Counted from the first letter of the stretch, positions 7,751-16,600 are shown. The stretch: 64,000 nt of DNA from Kiloniella laminariae DSM 19542 (GCF_000374005.1 NZ_KB893146.1:42410-106409), one strand, 5' to 3'. Notes: a model not told the origin generated them from the sequence alone. Numbers and translations are program-made.

Positions 7751-10700
7751 ATGGCACAAGACACACTCCACCTCTACAGTACAACGGAAGCCGAATTTCT
7801 GTTTCAGGAACTCTATGGACATGTCGGTCGGGCGACGGCCTTGCCGAGCGAGAGGGATCAGAATTTTCGACTGGTTGTTGAGGGCGGGGGTGCCTTTGTT
7901 CTGAAGCTCTATGCGCCTGAGACAGACAGGGTCTGGCTGGAAGCCCAGGATGCCCTGCTTCAGGAACTGGCACAAAGAGATGCAGACCTCCCTCTGCCGC
8001 GAGCTGTGCCCAATAAAAAGAACATGATAACTGACGAGGTTGTCGACCCGCAGGGCAAATCCCGGCCGATCCGTTTGCTGAGCTGGATGGAAGGAGATGT
8101 CTGGAGCAAGGTGGCACAGAAACAGGATCTGGATTACTCCCAGATTGGGCGGCTGATGGGACGGATGGACAAGGCGCTTAAATCTTTCAGTCATGAAGGA
8201 GCAAAGCGGACGTTTTTATGGGATATAGCCCAGGCGACAACCCATCGTGCCTTCCTTCATCTGATAGAGGATGAAAAGATCAGATCGATTGTGATGGCCA
8301 TTGTGGACCGCTTTGAACAGAAAAATGCCTGGGCTCTTAATAAGCTGCCATCCCAGGTCATCCATAATGATGCCAATGATTATAACATCCTGGTGGACAG
8401 CCAGGGGCAGATCAGTGGCTTGATCGATTTTGGCGATTTTATCGAAAGTTACCGGGTTTGTGACCTCGCTGTTGCCTGTGCATATGCCATGCTGGGGCAA
8501 AGAGATCCGGTTGGACGGGCTTGTGAGGTCGTGGCTGGCTATCATGCGACCAATCCCCTGACAGCCGCAGAAATCGCGCTGGTTTATGATCTTGCCCAGG
8601 TCAGGCTTGCTGAATCAACCTGTATGGCGGCCCAGCAATATGCCGCCAATCCGGAAAATGACTATCTTCTGATCAGCCAGAAAGATGTGCGGGAGCTTTT
8701 GCTCCGGATGGAAAAAATCAATCGGGATGTGGTTCATTATCGCTTTAGGGATGTCTGTGGTCTGGAAGCCTGTCCGGGATCGCGCAAGCTGGTTCAATGG
8801 CTTTCGGCCAATGCGGACCGGATCGGGCCGATTTGTGATCCGGTGCTTTCTGCGGACAACGTTCTTGTTCTGGATCTCTCGACCTTGTCTGTTGATGAAG
8901 AAGGTATCACCCTTGATGCGGAGGCGGCCACCAGTCTGATCTTCTCGATAATGGACGACGCCGGAGCCGAAGTGGGCATTGGCAACTATCTGGAGGACCG
9001 CAATGTCTACAAGGGTGACTTTTTTGAAACAGTTGATCCGGAAGAACGCCGGACGGTCCACTTGGGAATTGATCTGTTCTTGCCAGCCTATGCGCCGCTT
9101 TATGCTCCGCTTGATGGCAAGGTCCGGGTGCATAACGACAACACCCGGGACTATGACTATGGTCCGGTGTTAATCCTTGAGCATGAGATGGACGAAGGGC
9201 AGGTTTTCTATACCAAGTATGGCCATCTGAGCCGTACATCTCTTGCTCTCTGGGAGGATGGCAAGGCGTTCAAAAAGGGCGAACTGATCGGGTATGTCGG
9301 CCCCTATCCGGAAAATGGGAACTGGGCACCGCATGTGCACTTTCAATTGCTGCTTGATCTGATGGGGATGGAAAATGATGTCTGCGGGGTGGCTGCACGC
9401 AGCGAACGCAATGTCTGGGCATCTGTCTGCCCAAGCCCGAACCTGATCCTGGGGATGCAGATCAAATGCGAGGGGACCACAGTCCGCTCGGCAAAGGATA
9501 TTCGCTCTGAACGGGCGCGCCATCTTGGACCAAATCTGAGTCTTTCCTATAGTGCTCCCTTGAAGATTGTCAGGGGAGAGGCGCAGTATCTTTATAGCGA
9601 GAGCGGAGATAGCTATCTCGATATGGTCAACAATGTCTGTCATGTCGGGCATTGTCATCCACGGGTGGTCAAGGCCGCGACAGAGCAGCTGCCTGTGCTC
9701 AATACCAATACCCGCTATTTGCATGATAATATTGTCAACTATGCGCGAGAGCTGCTTTCGACTTTTCCGGAGCCTCTGGAAGTCTGTTTCTTTGTCAATT
9801 CAGGCAGCGAGGCCAATGATCTCGCCCTGCGACTGGCGCAGAACTATACCGGTTGCCGGGAAATGCTGGTGGTTGATCATGCCTATCATGGCAACCTGAC
9901 GTCCCTTATTGATCTGAGCCCCTACAAGTTTAATCGCAAGGGCGGCAGGGGCCGGCCTGAACATGTGCGTGTCTGCCCGATGCCGGATGGCTATCGTGGT
10001 CCGGTTAAAGCGGATGACCCGGCGTGTGGGAGCAAATATGCCGACCTGGCGATCCAGGAACTTCGGGCTTTGGAACAGGCTGGAGGAAAACCCTGTGCCT
10101 TTATCGCGGAATCGCTGCTGGGCTGTGGCGGGCAGATCGTTTTGCCGCAAGGATATCTGCCGAAGGTTTATGACGCGGTACGGGCTTCGGGGGGACTCTG
10201 TATTGCTGATGAAGTCCAGGTCGGCTTTGGCCGTATTGGCGAGCATATGTGGGGCTTTGAACAGCAGGGGGTGGTGCCGGATATTGTGACCCTTGGCAAA
10301 CCGATTGCCAATGGTCATCCCATGGGGGCTGTGGTGACAACCCGGGCAGTTGCCGATGCTTTTATGACTGGAATGGAGTACTTCAATACCTTTGGCGGTA
10401 ATCCGGTATCCTGTGCCATTGGTCTTGAGGTCCTGCAGGTCGTCCGTGACGAGCGCCTCCAGAACAACGCCCGCCTGGTCGGGGCCCGGATGATGCAAGG
10501 GCTCAAGAGTATGGTCGCAGATCATCCGCTTATTGGCGAGGTCAGAGGGATGGGTCTGTTTATCGGGGTGGAACTGGTCAGAGATCACGCCACGCTGGAG
10601 CCTGCAACGCCTGAAGCTGGTAAGGTTGTCAACCTGATGAAAGAGCGTGGAATTTTGCTTTCGACAGATGGACCTCTGGATAACGTTGTGAAAATCAAGC

Positions 10701-10792
10701 CTCCGATTTGTTTCTCTGCTGAAGATGCAGAACGGTTCCTACGGGAGTTTGATGACTGCCTGGCACTGGTGGAGCAGGAAGAGATTAAGTAA
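7751..10792 (+). CDS. Fusion: APH-type kinase, M23 peptidase, class III aminotransferase/phospholyase
   Basis: A 1013-residue, three-part protein without signal peptide. Residues 1-330 are an aminoglycoside-phosphotransferase-type kinase with the Brenner motif HNDANDYN (His205, Asp207, Asn212) and DFGD. Residues about 420-560 are a LytM/M23 metallopeptidase with HxxxD (His437, Asp441) and HxH (His528, His530), so the zinc site looks intact. Residues about 590-1010 are a class III PLP enzyme with Lys850 in TLGKPIANG. In vertebrates the two outer modules are separate enzymes: hydroxylysine kinase, and the ammonio-phospholyases acting on phosphohydroxylysine or phosphoethanolamine. The fusion may therefore phosphorylate an amino alcohol and then eliminate phosphate and ammonia. 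The role of the peptidase fold is unclear. The divergent Lrp gene is the probable regulator. Confidence 0.88.
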   Translation: MAQDTLHLYSTTEAEFLFQELYGHVGRATALPSERDQNFRLVVEGGGAFVLKLYAPETDRVWLEAQDALLQELAQRDADLPLPRAVPNKKNMITDEVVDPQGKSRPIRLLSWMEGDVWSKVAQKQDLDYSQIGRLMGRMDKALKSFSHEGAKRTFLWDIAQATTHRAFLHLIEDEKIRSIVMAIVDRFEQKNAWALNKLPSQVIHNDANDYNILVDSQGQISGLIDFGDFIESYRVCDLAVACAYAMLGQRDPVGRACEVVAGYHATNPLTAAEIALVYDLAQVRLAESTCMAAQQYAANPENDYLLISQKDVRELLLRMEKINRDVVHYRFRDVCGLEACPGSRKLVQWLSANADRIGPICDPVLSADNVLVLDLSTLSVDEEGITLDAEAATSLIFSIMDDAGAEVGIGNYLEDRNVYKGDFFETVDPEERRTVHLGIDLFLPAYAPLYAPLDGKVRVHNDNTRDYDYGPVLILEHEMDEGQVFYTKYGHLSRTSLALWEDGKAFKKGELIGYVGPYPENGNWAPHVHFQLLLDLMGMENDVCGVAARSERNVWASVCPSPNLILGMQIKCEGTTVRSAKDIRSERARHLGPNLSLSYSAPLKIVRGEAQYLYSESGDSYLDMVNNVCHVGHCHPRVVKAATEQLPVLNTNTRYLHDNIVNYARELLSTFPEPLEVCFFVNSGSEANDLALRLAQNYTGCREMLVVDHAYHGNLTSLIDLSPYKFNRKGGRGRPEHVRVCPMPDGYRGPVKADDPACGSKYADLAIQELRALEQAGGKPCAFIAESLLGCGGQIVLPQGYLPKVYDAVRASGGLCIADEVQVGFGRIGEHMWGFEQQGVVPDIVTLGKPIANGHPMGAVVTTRAVADAFMTGMEYFNTFGGNPVSCAIGLEVLQVVRDERLQNNARLVGARMMQGLKSMVADHPLIGEVRGMGLFIGVELVRDHATLEPATPEAGKVVNLMKERGILLSTDGPLDNVVKIKPPICFSAEDAERFLREFDDCLALVEQEEIK

Positions 10793-10843
10793 CAACCAAC
10801 ACATCAGGTTTGTCGGTAGCCAGTATCGAGGATGTTTGCTATA

Positions 10844-10861
10844 AGTGAGCGATCAATCACT
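10844..10861. promoter_or_regulatory. Candidate TetR operator (autoregulatory)
   Basis: The 18-base element has arms AGTGA and TCACT around a central GATC, with 14 of 18 positions self-complementary. It ends 13 bases before the tetR start at 10875, which fits autorepression. An 11-base piece of it and its left flank, TATAAGTGAGC, recurs at 19900-19910 upstream of the fatty-acid operon. Confidence 0.55.
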
Positions 10862-10874
10862 TTAGGCGAATTCT

Positions 10875-11444
10875 ATGCGTGACGGCTCGGTGACTCGTAA
10901 GAAAATCAATCAGGCGGCGCTTGAACTTTTCGCCCGCAAGGGGGTTGCCGAAACAACAACCCGGGATATTGCCGGAGGGGCTAGTATTGCCGAGGGGACA
11001 ATTTATCGGCATTACAAAAGCAAAGACGAGCTGGTGCAATCGCTGTTTCTGTCGCTCTATCGCGAACAAGGAGACCTGCTGGCTGCGCGGATCAGAAACG
11101 AAACAGGGATCAAAGAGCAAATTGCTGTGATGATTAACCTGTTCTGTCACCTGTTCGACGAGAACCGGCCGCTTTTCACCTTTTTGCTGTTAACCCAGCA
11201 TGGTCAGCTTGAAAGTGTCTCCGATGAAATGGTGACGCCTGTGAGTGTTCTTCGCGAAGCCATTTCCCGCGCACAGGCAGCAGGGCAGATCCGGCAAGCA
11301 GATCCGGATCTGCTTGCCGCGATGGTGCTTGGTGTGGTTGTCCAGCCTGCCGTTTTTAGTGTGTATGGTCGCTTGAAACAGTCATACCAGGATTTTAACG
11401 CAGAGCTGGTCCAGGCGGCCTGGGGGGTTTTAGGGCTGACCTAG
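10875..11444 (+). CDS. TetR/AcrR family transcriptional regulator
   Basis: A 189-residue TetR-family protein. The N-terminal DNA-binding domain reads RKKINQAALELFARKGVAETTTRDIA followed by the recognition segment SIAEGTIYRHYKSKDELV. The C-terminal effector domain is typical but not diagnostic. A clear palindrome lies just upstream and is likely its own operator. Its stop codon shares the four bases CTAG (11441-11444) with the stop of the convergent EamA gene. The same half-site appears near 19900, so control of the fatty-acid operon is possible but speculative. It may equally control only itself and a distant target. Confidence 0.85.
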   Translation: MRDGSVTRKKINQAALELFARKGVAETTTRDIAGGASIAEGTIYRHYKSKDELVQSLFLSLYREQGDLLAARIRNETGIKEQIAVMINLFCHLFDENRPLFTFLLLTQHGQLESVSDEMVTPVSVLREAISRAQAAGQIRQADPDLLAAMVLGVVVQPAVFSVYGRLKQSYQDFNAELVQAAWGVLGLT

Positions 11445-12370
11445 CTGGTGGATGCTGACAGAACGGGGACAGGTTTTCTTTTGGTGAAGATAATCACATT
11501 GCCAACCAGAGCAAGCGCGACCCCAAGCAGAGCAAAAGGCGTCCAGACATAACCTTCATAAATCGTGGAGAGGGACAGGGCAACAATGGGGAAAAGTACG
11601 GTGCAATAGGCCGCTTTTTCTGCCCCGACCCGGCCAACCAGATTGAGGTACAGGGCAAAGCCGATGACTGTACCCGGTACGGCAAGGTATAGCAGGGCAC
11701 CGAGATAGCGGGCTGTTATTTCCAGCTCGAAACTATAGCCTTGCAGCAGGCACCAGATACCCAGTGTGACACTGCCATAAACCAGCGCATAGGAGTTGGC
11801 AGTCAGCACATTGCGGCCCTGTTTTTGCTGATGCTGGGAAACCATGTTTCCAAGCGAAAAGCAGTAGGTCCCACAAAGAGCAAGAAGCAGACCTTTTATA
11901 TTGTCCCCGGTTATATTGTCTCCGGTCCAGTCCCCGCTGCCCAGATCATCCCAGAACAAGGCACAGACACCCGCGATGCCCAGAGCTGCCCCAATCAGTG
12001 AGCGCAGAGCAGGTATCTGTCGATGAAAGAGCAGGCCATTGATCATATTGAAGATGGTTGCCATGGAGAAGACAACCGCAATAAGCCCGCTGGTGGTATA
12101 AACAGTGGCATTATAGAAAAAGAGAAAATTCACACAAAAGAGCAACAAGCCTTGCAGGATAAACCATCTGTGTTGGCGAAAGGGAACCCAGGTCAATTTT
12201 CCCAGGGCCGACATCAGGACAATCTGTGCCAGTGCAGCGAGGGTGAAGCGATAGAAGGCCGAGACTTCGACGGCAACATCACCGATCTGAAAGGCAATAG
12301 CCAGCCAGGTGGTGCCCCAGATCAGAACGGTGCCGAGATAGAGGAGACTAGTCATGGAAACAGGATCCAT
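11441..12370 (-). CDS. EamA/DMT family transporter
   Basis: A 309-residue membrane protein with ten predicted transmembrane helices and two EamA repeats, the first starting LYLGTVLIWGTTWLAIAFQIG. This 'WGTTW' form is typical of the RhaT/YedA-like DMT exporters; the substrate is unknown. Neither the ATG at 12370 nor the in-frame ATG at 12355 has a good Shine-Dalgarno; I keep the longer form. It is divergent from the AraC gene and overlaps the tetR stop tail-to-tail by 4 bases. The AraC protein could be its regulator, as EamA/AraC divergent pairs are common. Confidence 0.84.
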   Translation of the reverse strand: MDPVSMTSLLYLGTVLIWGTTWLAIAFQIGDVAVEVSAFYRFTLAALAQIVLMSALGKLTWVPFRQHRWFILQGLLLFCVNFLFFYNATVYTTSGLIAVVFSMATIFNMINGLLFHRQIPALRSLIGAALGIAGVCALFWDDLGSGDWTGDNITGDNIKGLLLALCGTYCFSLGNMVSQHQQKQGRNVLTANSYALVYGSVTLGIWCLLQGYSFELEITARYLGALLYLAVPGTVIGFALYLNLVGRVGAEKAAYCTVLFPIVALSLSTIYEGYVWTPFALLGVALALVGNVIIFTKRKPVPVLSASTS

Positions 12371-12565
12371 TAAAATACTGTATGTTTGTGTCCTGATCGT
12401 AACGGCTGTCAGTTTTCGGGGCTATCAGGTTCTTGCGGCCTTTTTCACAATCTTGCGGTTATTATTTTATTTGCCCTCTTGTCGAGCTTCTCATTTAAAG
12501 GACGGCAGGTTAAATTGCAGTATGAAGTGCAAAGGCCTTCAAAAGATTATCCGGGTGAGTGGTTG

Positions 12566-13441
12566 ATGCGGCCAGAAGAACTGTATGTTTATAAAGCCCT
12601 TGTTGAAGTGGGCGCGAAATCCGGCCGTTCGGCTGACCTCGGCGAAGGCCTGTCTTTATCTACCTGGCGCAACCAGAAGGGCTTTGCCGTCTACGAACGG
12701 GCGGACCATCACAGCATGAGCTTTTATCTGGAAGGTGGGAAAGATACGCGCCGCCATTTGGGAGAGCGTTGTATCGGTTCAGGGCATCCCGGGGCAGTTT
12801 GTATTATGCCTGCGGGGGTACGGTCGGAATGGAGTATTGATGCATCATTCCGTTTCATGCATCTATACTTTGATTGTGGCTGGTTTGATCGGACGCTTGC
12901 CGAGAGCTGTGATGTCGATCCTTCGGGGATAGAACTACGGGACGTTTCTTTTCGCAGTGATCCGGTGATTGAGCAGATCTGTCGAAAGATCATCTATCCG
13001 CTGGATTGGCAAAGTGCTGCAGATCAGATGGCCCTGTCTCAGGCAGGGCAGCTGCTGGCGCAGCACCTTCTCAGGCACTATACCAACAGATCACTGGAAC
13101 CTGGGCTTTGCCGCGGCGGACTTTCTCCCTATGCCTTGCGTCGGGTCAAAGAATACGTGGAGACCTCGCTGGATCAGGGAGTAACCGTTTCAGAATTGGC
13201 ACGGGTCTCTGATCTTAGTCCTTTTCACTTTACGCGGATGTTTCGTGTTTCTGAAGGGATCAGTCCGCATCAGTATGTGTTGCAGCGGCGTATCGAAAAA
13301 GCCAAATATCTGCTGGGCGATAACAAGGGTTCGCTTTCCGAGATTGCACAGGATTGCGGTTTTAGCAGCCAGAGTCATATGGCCACTCGTTTCCGCCGGG
13401 CCACAGGTCTAACGCCCCAAAACTTCCGCCGCTTATCTTGA
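12566..13441 (+). CDS. AraC family transcriptional regulator
   Basis: A 291-residue AraC-type activator. The C-terminal 100 residues hold two helix-turn-helix units: VTVSELARVSDLSPFHFTRMF and SLSEIAQDCGFSSQSHMATRFRRATGLTPQNFRR. The N-terminal half is a cupin-like sensor domain without a recognised ligand. The start is uncertain: ATG at 12566 has GGTGAG about 6 bases before it and gives a normal length, while a TTG at 12515 with GGCAGG upstream would add 17 residues. The frame stays open to 12386, but that part is a hydrophobic and unlikely N-terminus. The gene is divergent from the EamA gene, with about 195 bases between. Confidence 0.83.
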   Translation: MRPEELYVYKALVEVGAKSGRSADLGEGLSLSTWRNQKGFAVYERADHHSMSFYLEGGKDTRRHLGERCIGSGHPGAVCIMPAGVRSEWSIDASFRFMHLYFDCGWFDRTLAESCDVDPSGIELRDVSFRSDPVIEQICRKIIYPLDWQSAADQMALSQAGQLLAQHLLRHYTNRSLEPGLCRGGLSPYALRRVKEYVETSLDQGVTVSELARVSDLSPFHFTRMFRVSEGISPHQYVLQRRIEKAKYLLGDNKGSLSEIAQDCGFSSQSHMATRFRRATGLTPQNFRRLS

Positions 13442-13581
13442 ACTCTTTACATGCTTGCGTGGTGTGCGCATTTATTTTTCAGACGAGCTGATATAAAAGG
13501 GACGACTGTATTGACGGGCGAGAGCTTGCCGTGTGAATAGCAGGAGCATTTTATAGAATCATTTGGGGAGAGTATTGCTCT

Positions 13582-14172
13582 ATGGCATCACAGTCAGTGT
13601 TACCACAAAAAACGCAGGTTCTGGCTTTGGTCGGAAGTCTTCGGGAACAATCTTACAACAGGGCTTTGTTGCGCGAAGCCATCACGGTTGCCCCTGATGG
13701 CATCGAAATTGTGGTTTTTGACCGTCTGGCTGAATTGCCGCTTTTCAACGAAGATCTCGAAGCCGTGCAAACACCCGAAACTGCGCAAGCACTGAAACAG
13801 GCCATCATGGCGGCGGATGCGTTGTTGATCGTGACGCCGGAATATAATTCTGGTCTTCCTGCCGTGCTGAAAAACGGGATTGACTGGGCGTCGCGCGGGA
13901 CACCGTCCGTTTTTGCCAATCTGGCTGTTGGCATTATGGGCACCAGCCCGGGAGCTTTTGGAACTGCCCGGGTACAGGCGCAGTTAAAACAAAGCCTTGG
14001 TGGTTTGGGGGCCTACCCTCTGGCAGCGCCTGACTTTGTCTTGCCCCTAGCAAAAAGCAAGTTTGATGATGAATTAAAAATCTCGGATGAAGCCACGCGG
14101 TCGCGAATGAACAAGTACCTTGAACGTCTCCGGGAGTTGGCCTGTTGTCTGGCAGCGATACGGCAACGCTGA
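13582..14172 (+). CDS. NAD(P)H-dependent FMN reductase
   Basis: A 196-residue flavodoxin-like reductase of the ChrR/YieF/NAD(P)H:FMN type. GSLREQSYNRAL near the N-terminus binds the FMN phosphate, and TPEYNSGLPAVLKNGIDW is the diagnostic family motif. Such enzymes reduce quinones, chromate or FMN in the cytoplasm, often protecting from oxidative stress. The ATG at 13582 follows a GGGGAGAG Shine-Dalgarno. It is a single gene ending at a perfect palindromic terminator shared with the convergent YceI gene. The C-terminus (CCLAAIRQR) is slightly longer than in typical members. Confidence 0.88.
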   Translation: MASQSVLPQKTQVLALVGSLREQSYNRALLREAITVAPDGIEIVVFDRLAELPLFNEDLEAVQTPETAQALKQAIMAADALLIVTPEYNSGLPAVLKNGIDWASRGTPSVFANLAVGIMGTSPGAFGTARVQAQLKQSLGGLGAYPLAAPDFVLPLAKSKFDDELKISDEATRSRMNKYLERLRELACCLAAIRQR

Positions 14173-14203
14173 TAAACGTTGACCTTTCCATACTGTAGAG
14201 CAG

Positions 14204-14233
14204 CCAAAGGGCGCTGATATCAGCGCCCTTTGG
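14204..14233. terminator. Bidirectional Rho-independent terminator
   Basis: A perfect 30-base palindrome: the left half CCAAAGGGCGCTGAT is the exact reverse complement of the right half. On each strand the stem ends in a short T-rich stretch. It lies between the convergent FMN reductase gene (stop 14172) and the yceI gene (stop 14263) and should end both transcripts. Confidence 0.85.
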
Positions 14234-14262
14234 TTTGTCACAATGCAGTGAGGGAGAGAGTG

Positions 14263-14874
14263 TTATTCTGAACCACGCATCTCGGTTTCAATATTAAGGG
14301 TCACAACATCGGAAGTCAGCGGAGCAAAGCCGCCTACACCAAAATCACTACGCAGGATGGAGCCTTGTGCCGAGAAAGCCACATAGGGCGCGCCAGCATA
14401 AGCGGGAACGAAAGCCGCTAGCGGGTGATCACCATGATGGGTCAGTGTTGCTTGCAGAGTAACGGGTTTGGTTGTCTCTTTGATGGTCAGGTCGCCTGTG
14501 ACAGCATAGATGTTTTTGCCGGTCTGGACGATCTTGGTGCTTGTGAAAGTAATTTCTGGAAACTTTGCAGCATCAAAGAAATCGCCACCGCTGAGATGCG
14601 CGTCAAGTTCCTCAACGTTTGTATCAATGCTTGCTGATTTGATGACAACGTCAATTTTGCTGTTTTCCGGCTTTTCAAAATCAATTGATACTGTGCCGTC
14701 GTAGTCATCAAAAGTGCCTGACTGAGTGGACATGCCAACGTGATTATAAGCGAAATTGATTTCGGTATGACCTTTGTCAAAGCTGAACGTTTCAGCTGCC
14801 TGAACTGATGCAACTGAGGCCACAAGAGCGGTTCCGAAGGCAGCAGCGGTCAGTTTTTTAGAAATATTGAGCAT
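14263..14874 (-). CDS. YceI family periplasmic protein
   Basis: A 203-residue YceI/lipocalin-like protein with a signal peptide (residues 1-26, ending VQA-AE). Characteristic motifs are FSFDKGHTEINFAYNHVGMS, the central GGDFFDAAKFPEITFTS and the late GSILRSDFGV. YceI proteins form a beta barrel that binds polyisoprenoid or other amphiphilic ligands in the periplasm. AGGGGAG lies just before the ATG. It is monocistronic and shares a terminator with the convergent FMN reductase gene. A second, lipoprotein-type YceI is at 32614-33252; they do not look like a recent duplication. Confidence 0.9.
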   Translation of the reverse strand: MLNISKKLTAAAFGTALVASVASVQAAETFSFDKGHTEINFAYNHVGMSTQSGTFDDYDGTVSIDFEKPENSKIDVVIKSASIDTNVEELDAHLSGGDFFDAAKFPEITFTSTKIVQTGKNIYAVTGDLTIKETTKPVTLQATLTHHGDHPLAAFVPAYAGAPYVAFSAQGSILRSDFGVGGFAPLTSDVVTLNIETEMRGSE

Positions 14875-15132
14875 TTAGGGCTCCCCTGTATGTGGCTGTT
14901 TCAAATAGATGAAATTTTGGCGAGAGTTGTTGCGTTTACTGCTGTTTACTTAGGTATGGAGGGGGTGTTCCGTCAATGACACTCCTGGGAAACAGTCTGT
15001 GCATGGGGAAACAACAATTTCGTGACCTGGCGGCTGTTCCTTACTGGAAAGAACAGCAGGGCGGTGATAAACCTTACGATGTTGCGTATCTGTTGCGTAC
15101 CTGTTTTTGAAACCAACTGTTGGGGATAAGGC

Positions 15133-15699
15133 GTGTCTTTTGAAAGTTATTGCCAGACTGTCGCTCGGAATTTTGAAGCCCTTGGGGCGCTGGAAGATGT
15201 GCTGGCACAGGCTGCAGATATCTGGGTTGAAGCCCTGAGAAATGGCAATAAGGTCATCTTTTGTGGCAATGGAGGATCGGCTGCTGATTCCCAGCATCTC
15301 GCAGCCGAGCTGGTTGGTCGCTATATTCTGGAGCGGGAATCCCTGCCTTCAATCGCCCTGACTGTCGACAGCTCAGCCCTGACAGCTATCGCCAATGATT
15401 ATGGATATGAACAGGTTTTTGCCCGGCAGCTGAGCGGTTTGGGAAAAGCAGGGGATGTTTTTGTCGGCATCACAACCAGTGGCAACAGCGGGAATATTCT
15501 GGCAGCTGTTAAAGTCGCGCGGAAGATGGGCATCAAGGTGATGGGCTTCACCGGCAAGAGCGGCGGTCAGCTGGCAGAGGCATGTGATCTCTGTATCAAG
15601 GTGCCTTCTGATAAGACAAACCATATCCAGGAAATGCATATCGCCGTTGGGCATTATCTCTGTGGCGTTACTGAAAATCGTCTTGGCAGCCTGAACTAG
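15133..15699 (+). CDS. gmhA: Phosphoheptose isomerase GmhA
   Basis: A 188-residue sedoheptulose-7-phosphate isomerase (SIS domain). It makes D-glycero-D-manno-heptose 7-phosphate, the first step of ADP-heptose synthesis for LPS core. GNGGSAADSQHLAAELVGRY and the SIS motif TTSGNSGNILAAV are diagnostic; TNHIQEMHIAVGHYLC carries the conserved C-terminal Glu and His of the active site. It starts with GTG at 15133 after GGGGATAAG. It is convergent with gmhB, which acts two steps later, with only 27 bases between their stops. A 7-base inverted repeat (GCTGTTC, 15033-15039; GAACAGC, 15051-15057) lies upstream. Confidence 0.94.
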   Translation: MSFESYCQTVARNFEALGALEDVLAQAADIWVEALRNGNKVIFCGNGGSAADSQHLAAELVGRYILERESLPSIALTVDSSALTAIANDYGYEQVFARQLSGLGKAGDVFVGITTSGNSGNILAAVKVARKMGIKVMGFTGKSGGQLAEACDLCIKVPSDKTNHIQEMHIAVGHYLCGVTENRLGSLN

Positions 15700-15726
15700 A
15701 CTAAATCCCCGGCAAAGGCGCCTGCT

Positions 15727-16395
15727 CTATTTGAGAAGCGGGAGTTCAAGAGCTGCTCGCAGGTCATTGCCAGTTTTGATTTGATAGGCCTGGGTGCCTG
15801 CCTGTAAGGCAGCACCCCTTTCGCCCGGACGTTTACCATGCCCGGTGAGGACGTGAAGCCCGCCAGCAAGCCCGGCTTTTTTCCCTGCGAGAATATCGCT
15901 ATCCCGGTCGCCGACGATCCAGGAGCGCTGCAGATCCAGGTTCAGCTGTTCCTGGGCGCGGGTCAACATCCCGGGGTTGGGCTTTCTTGCCTCGTGGTCG
16001 TCTGCATGGCTCCAGATCGTTTCGCCTTTCTGGTGAAAAGGGCAGGCGTAGACAGCATCAACTGTAGCACCCAGTGCTTCCAGTTCCCTGTGCAGCTTGT
16101 TCTGTACGACTTCAAATTCCTGCCAGCCAAAATATCCATAGGCGATACCAGCCTGGTTGGTCACGATAACAACCGGAATTTTCAATCTGTTGGCTTTCGC
16201 GATGACTTCGGCTGCTCCGGCGACCAGAACCAGATCTTCGGCTTTGTGCAGATAGTTGACCTCTTCAACGATCACGCCGTCGCGATCAAGAAACAGGGCG
16301 GGTCTTGGTTCTGATGAGTTGGGAGCGCGCAGTTCTTCCCAGATTCCACTGGAACTGACAAAGGGGAAATCGGGTGTGGTAAAATTTTGGGGCAT
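15727..16395 (-). CDS. gmhB: Heptose 1,7-bisphosphate phosphatase GmhB-like (HAD family)
   Basis: A 222-residue HAD phosphatase. FLDRDGVIVEEVNYL holds the nucleophile and acid/base aspartates, VIVTNQAGIAYGYF is the second HAD motif, and GDRDSDILAGKKAG the metal-binding third. It removes the 7-phosphate from D-glycero-manno-heptose 1,7-bisphosphate for LPS or related heptose synthesis. The zinc loop is unusual: CPFH is present, but the usual CxC before RKP is HEA, so two of four structural zinc ligands (Cys, Cys) are replaced by His and Ala. About 30 extra N-terminal residues precede the HAD core. Its neighbour gmhA supports the assignment. Confidence 0.88.
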   Translation of the reverse strand: MPQNFTTPDFPFVSSSGIWEELRAPNSSEPRPALFLDRDGVIVEEVNYLHKAEDLVLVAGAAEVIAKANRLKIPVVIVTNQAGIAYGYFGWQEFEVVQNKLHRELEALGATVDAVYACPFHQKGETIWSHADDHEARKPNPGMLTRAQEQLNLDLQRSWIVGDRDSDILAGKKAGLAGGLHVLTGHGKRPGERGAALQAGTQAYQIKTGNDLRAALELPLLK

Positions 16396-16503
16396 TGGTC
16401 TGCATTGCTGGGTAAGGGAGCTGTCGATCTTGTCAGTCTTTATAGCGCTCTCTTTGACGAGAGGACAGTTTCTTCTCTGATCCCTCTAAGCTGTGAGACA
16501 ACA

Positions 16504-16532
16504 TTATTAACATAGTTATTGTGTGTTAATAA
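16504..16532. promoter_or_regulatory. Inverted repeat, candidate operator for cysD-cysNC
   Basis: TTATTAACA (16504-16512) and TGTTAATAA (16524-16532) are exact reverse complements separated by 11 bases. Arms and spacing suit a dimeric regulator, for example of LysR or MarR type, in front of the sulfate-assimilation operon. Which protein binds it is not known. Confidence 0.45.
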
Positions 16533-16600
16533 AATAAAGATGGTGAATAATTTACTCAATTTCCGATTTGTTTGTGTGTGTTGTTATTATCTGTTTGTTT

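Noticed and set aside
9800..10588. 262-codon open frame antisense to the aminotransferase part of the fusion
   Set aside because: The sense strand carries clear PLP-enzyme motifs; the antisense product is His- and Pro-rich noise.
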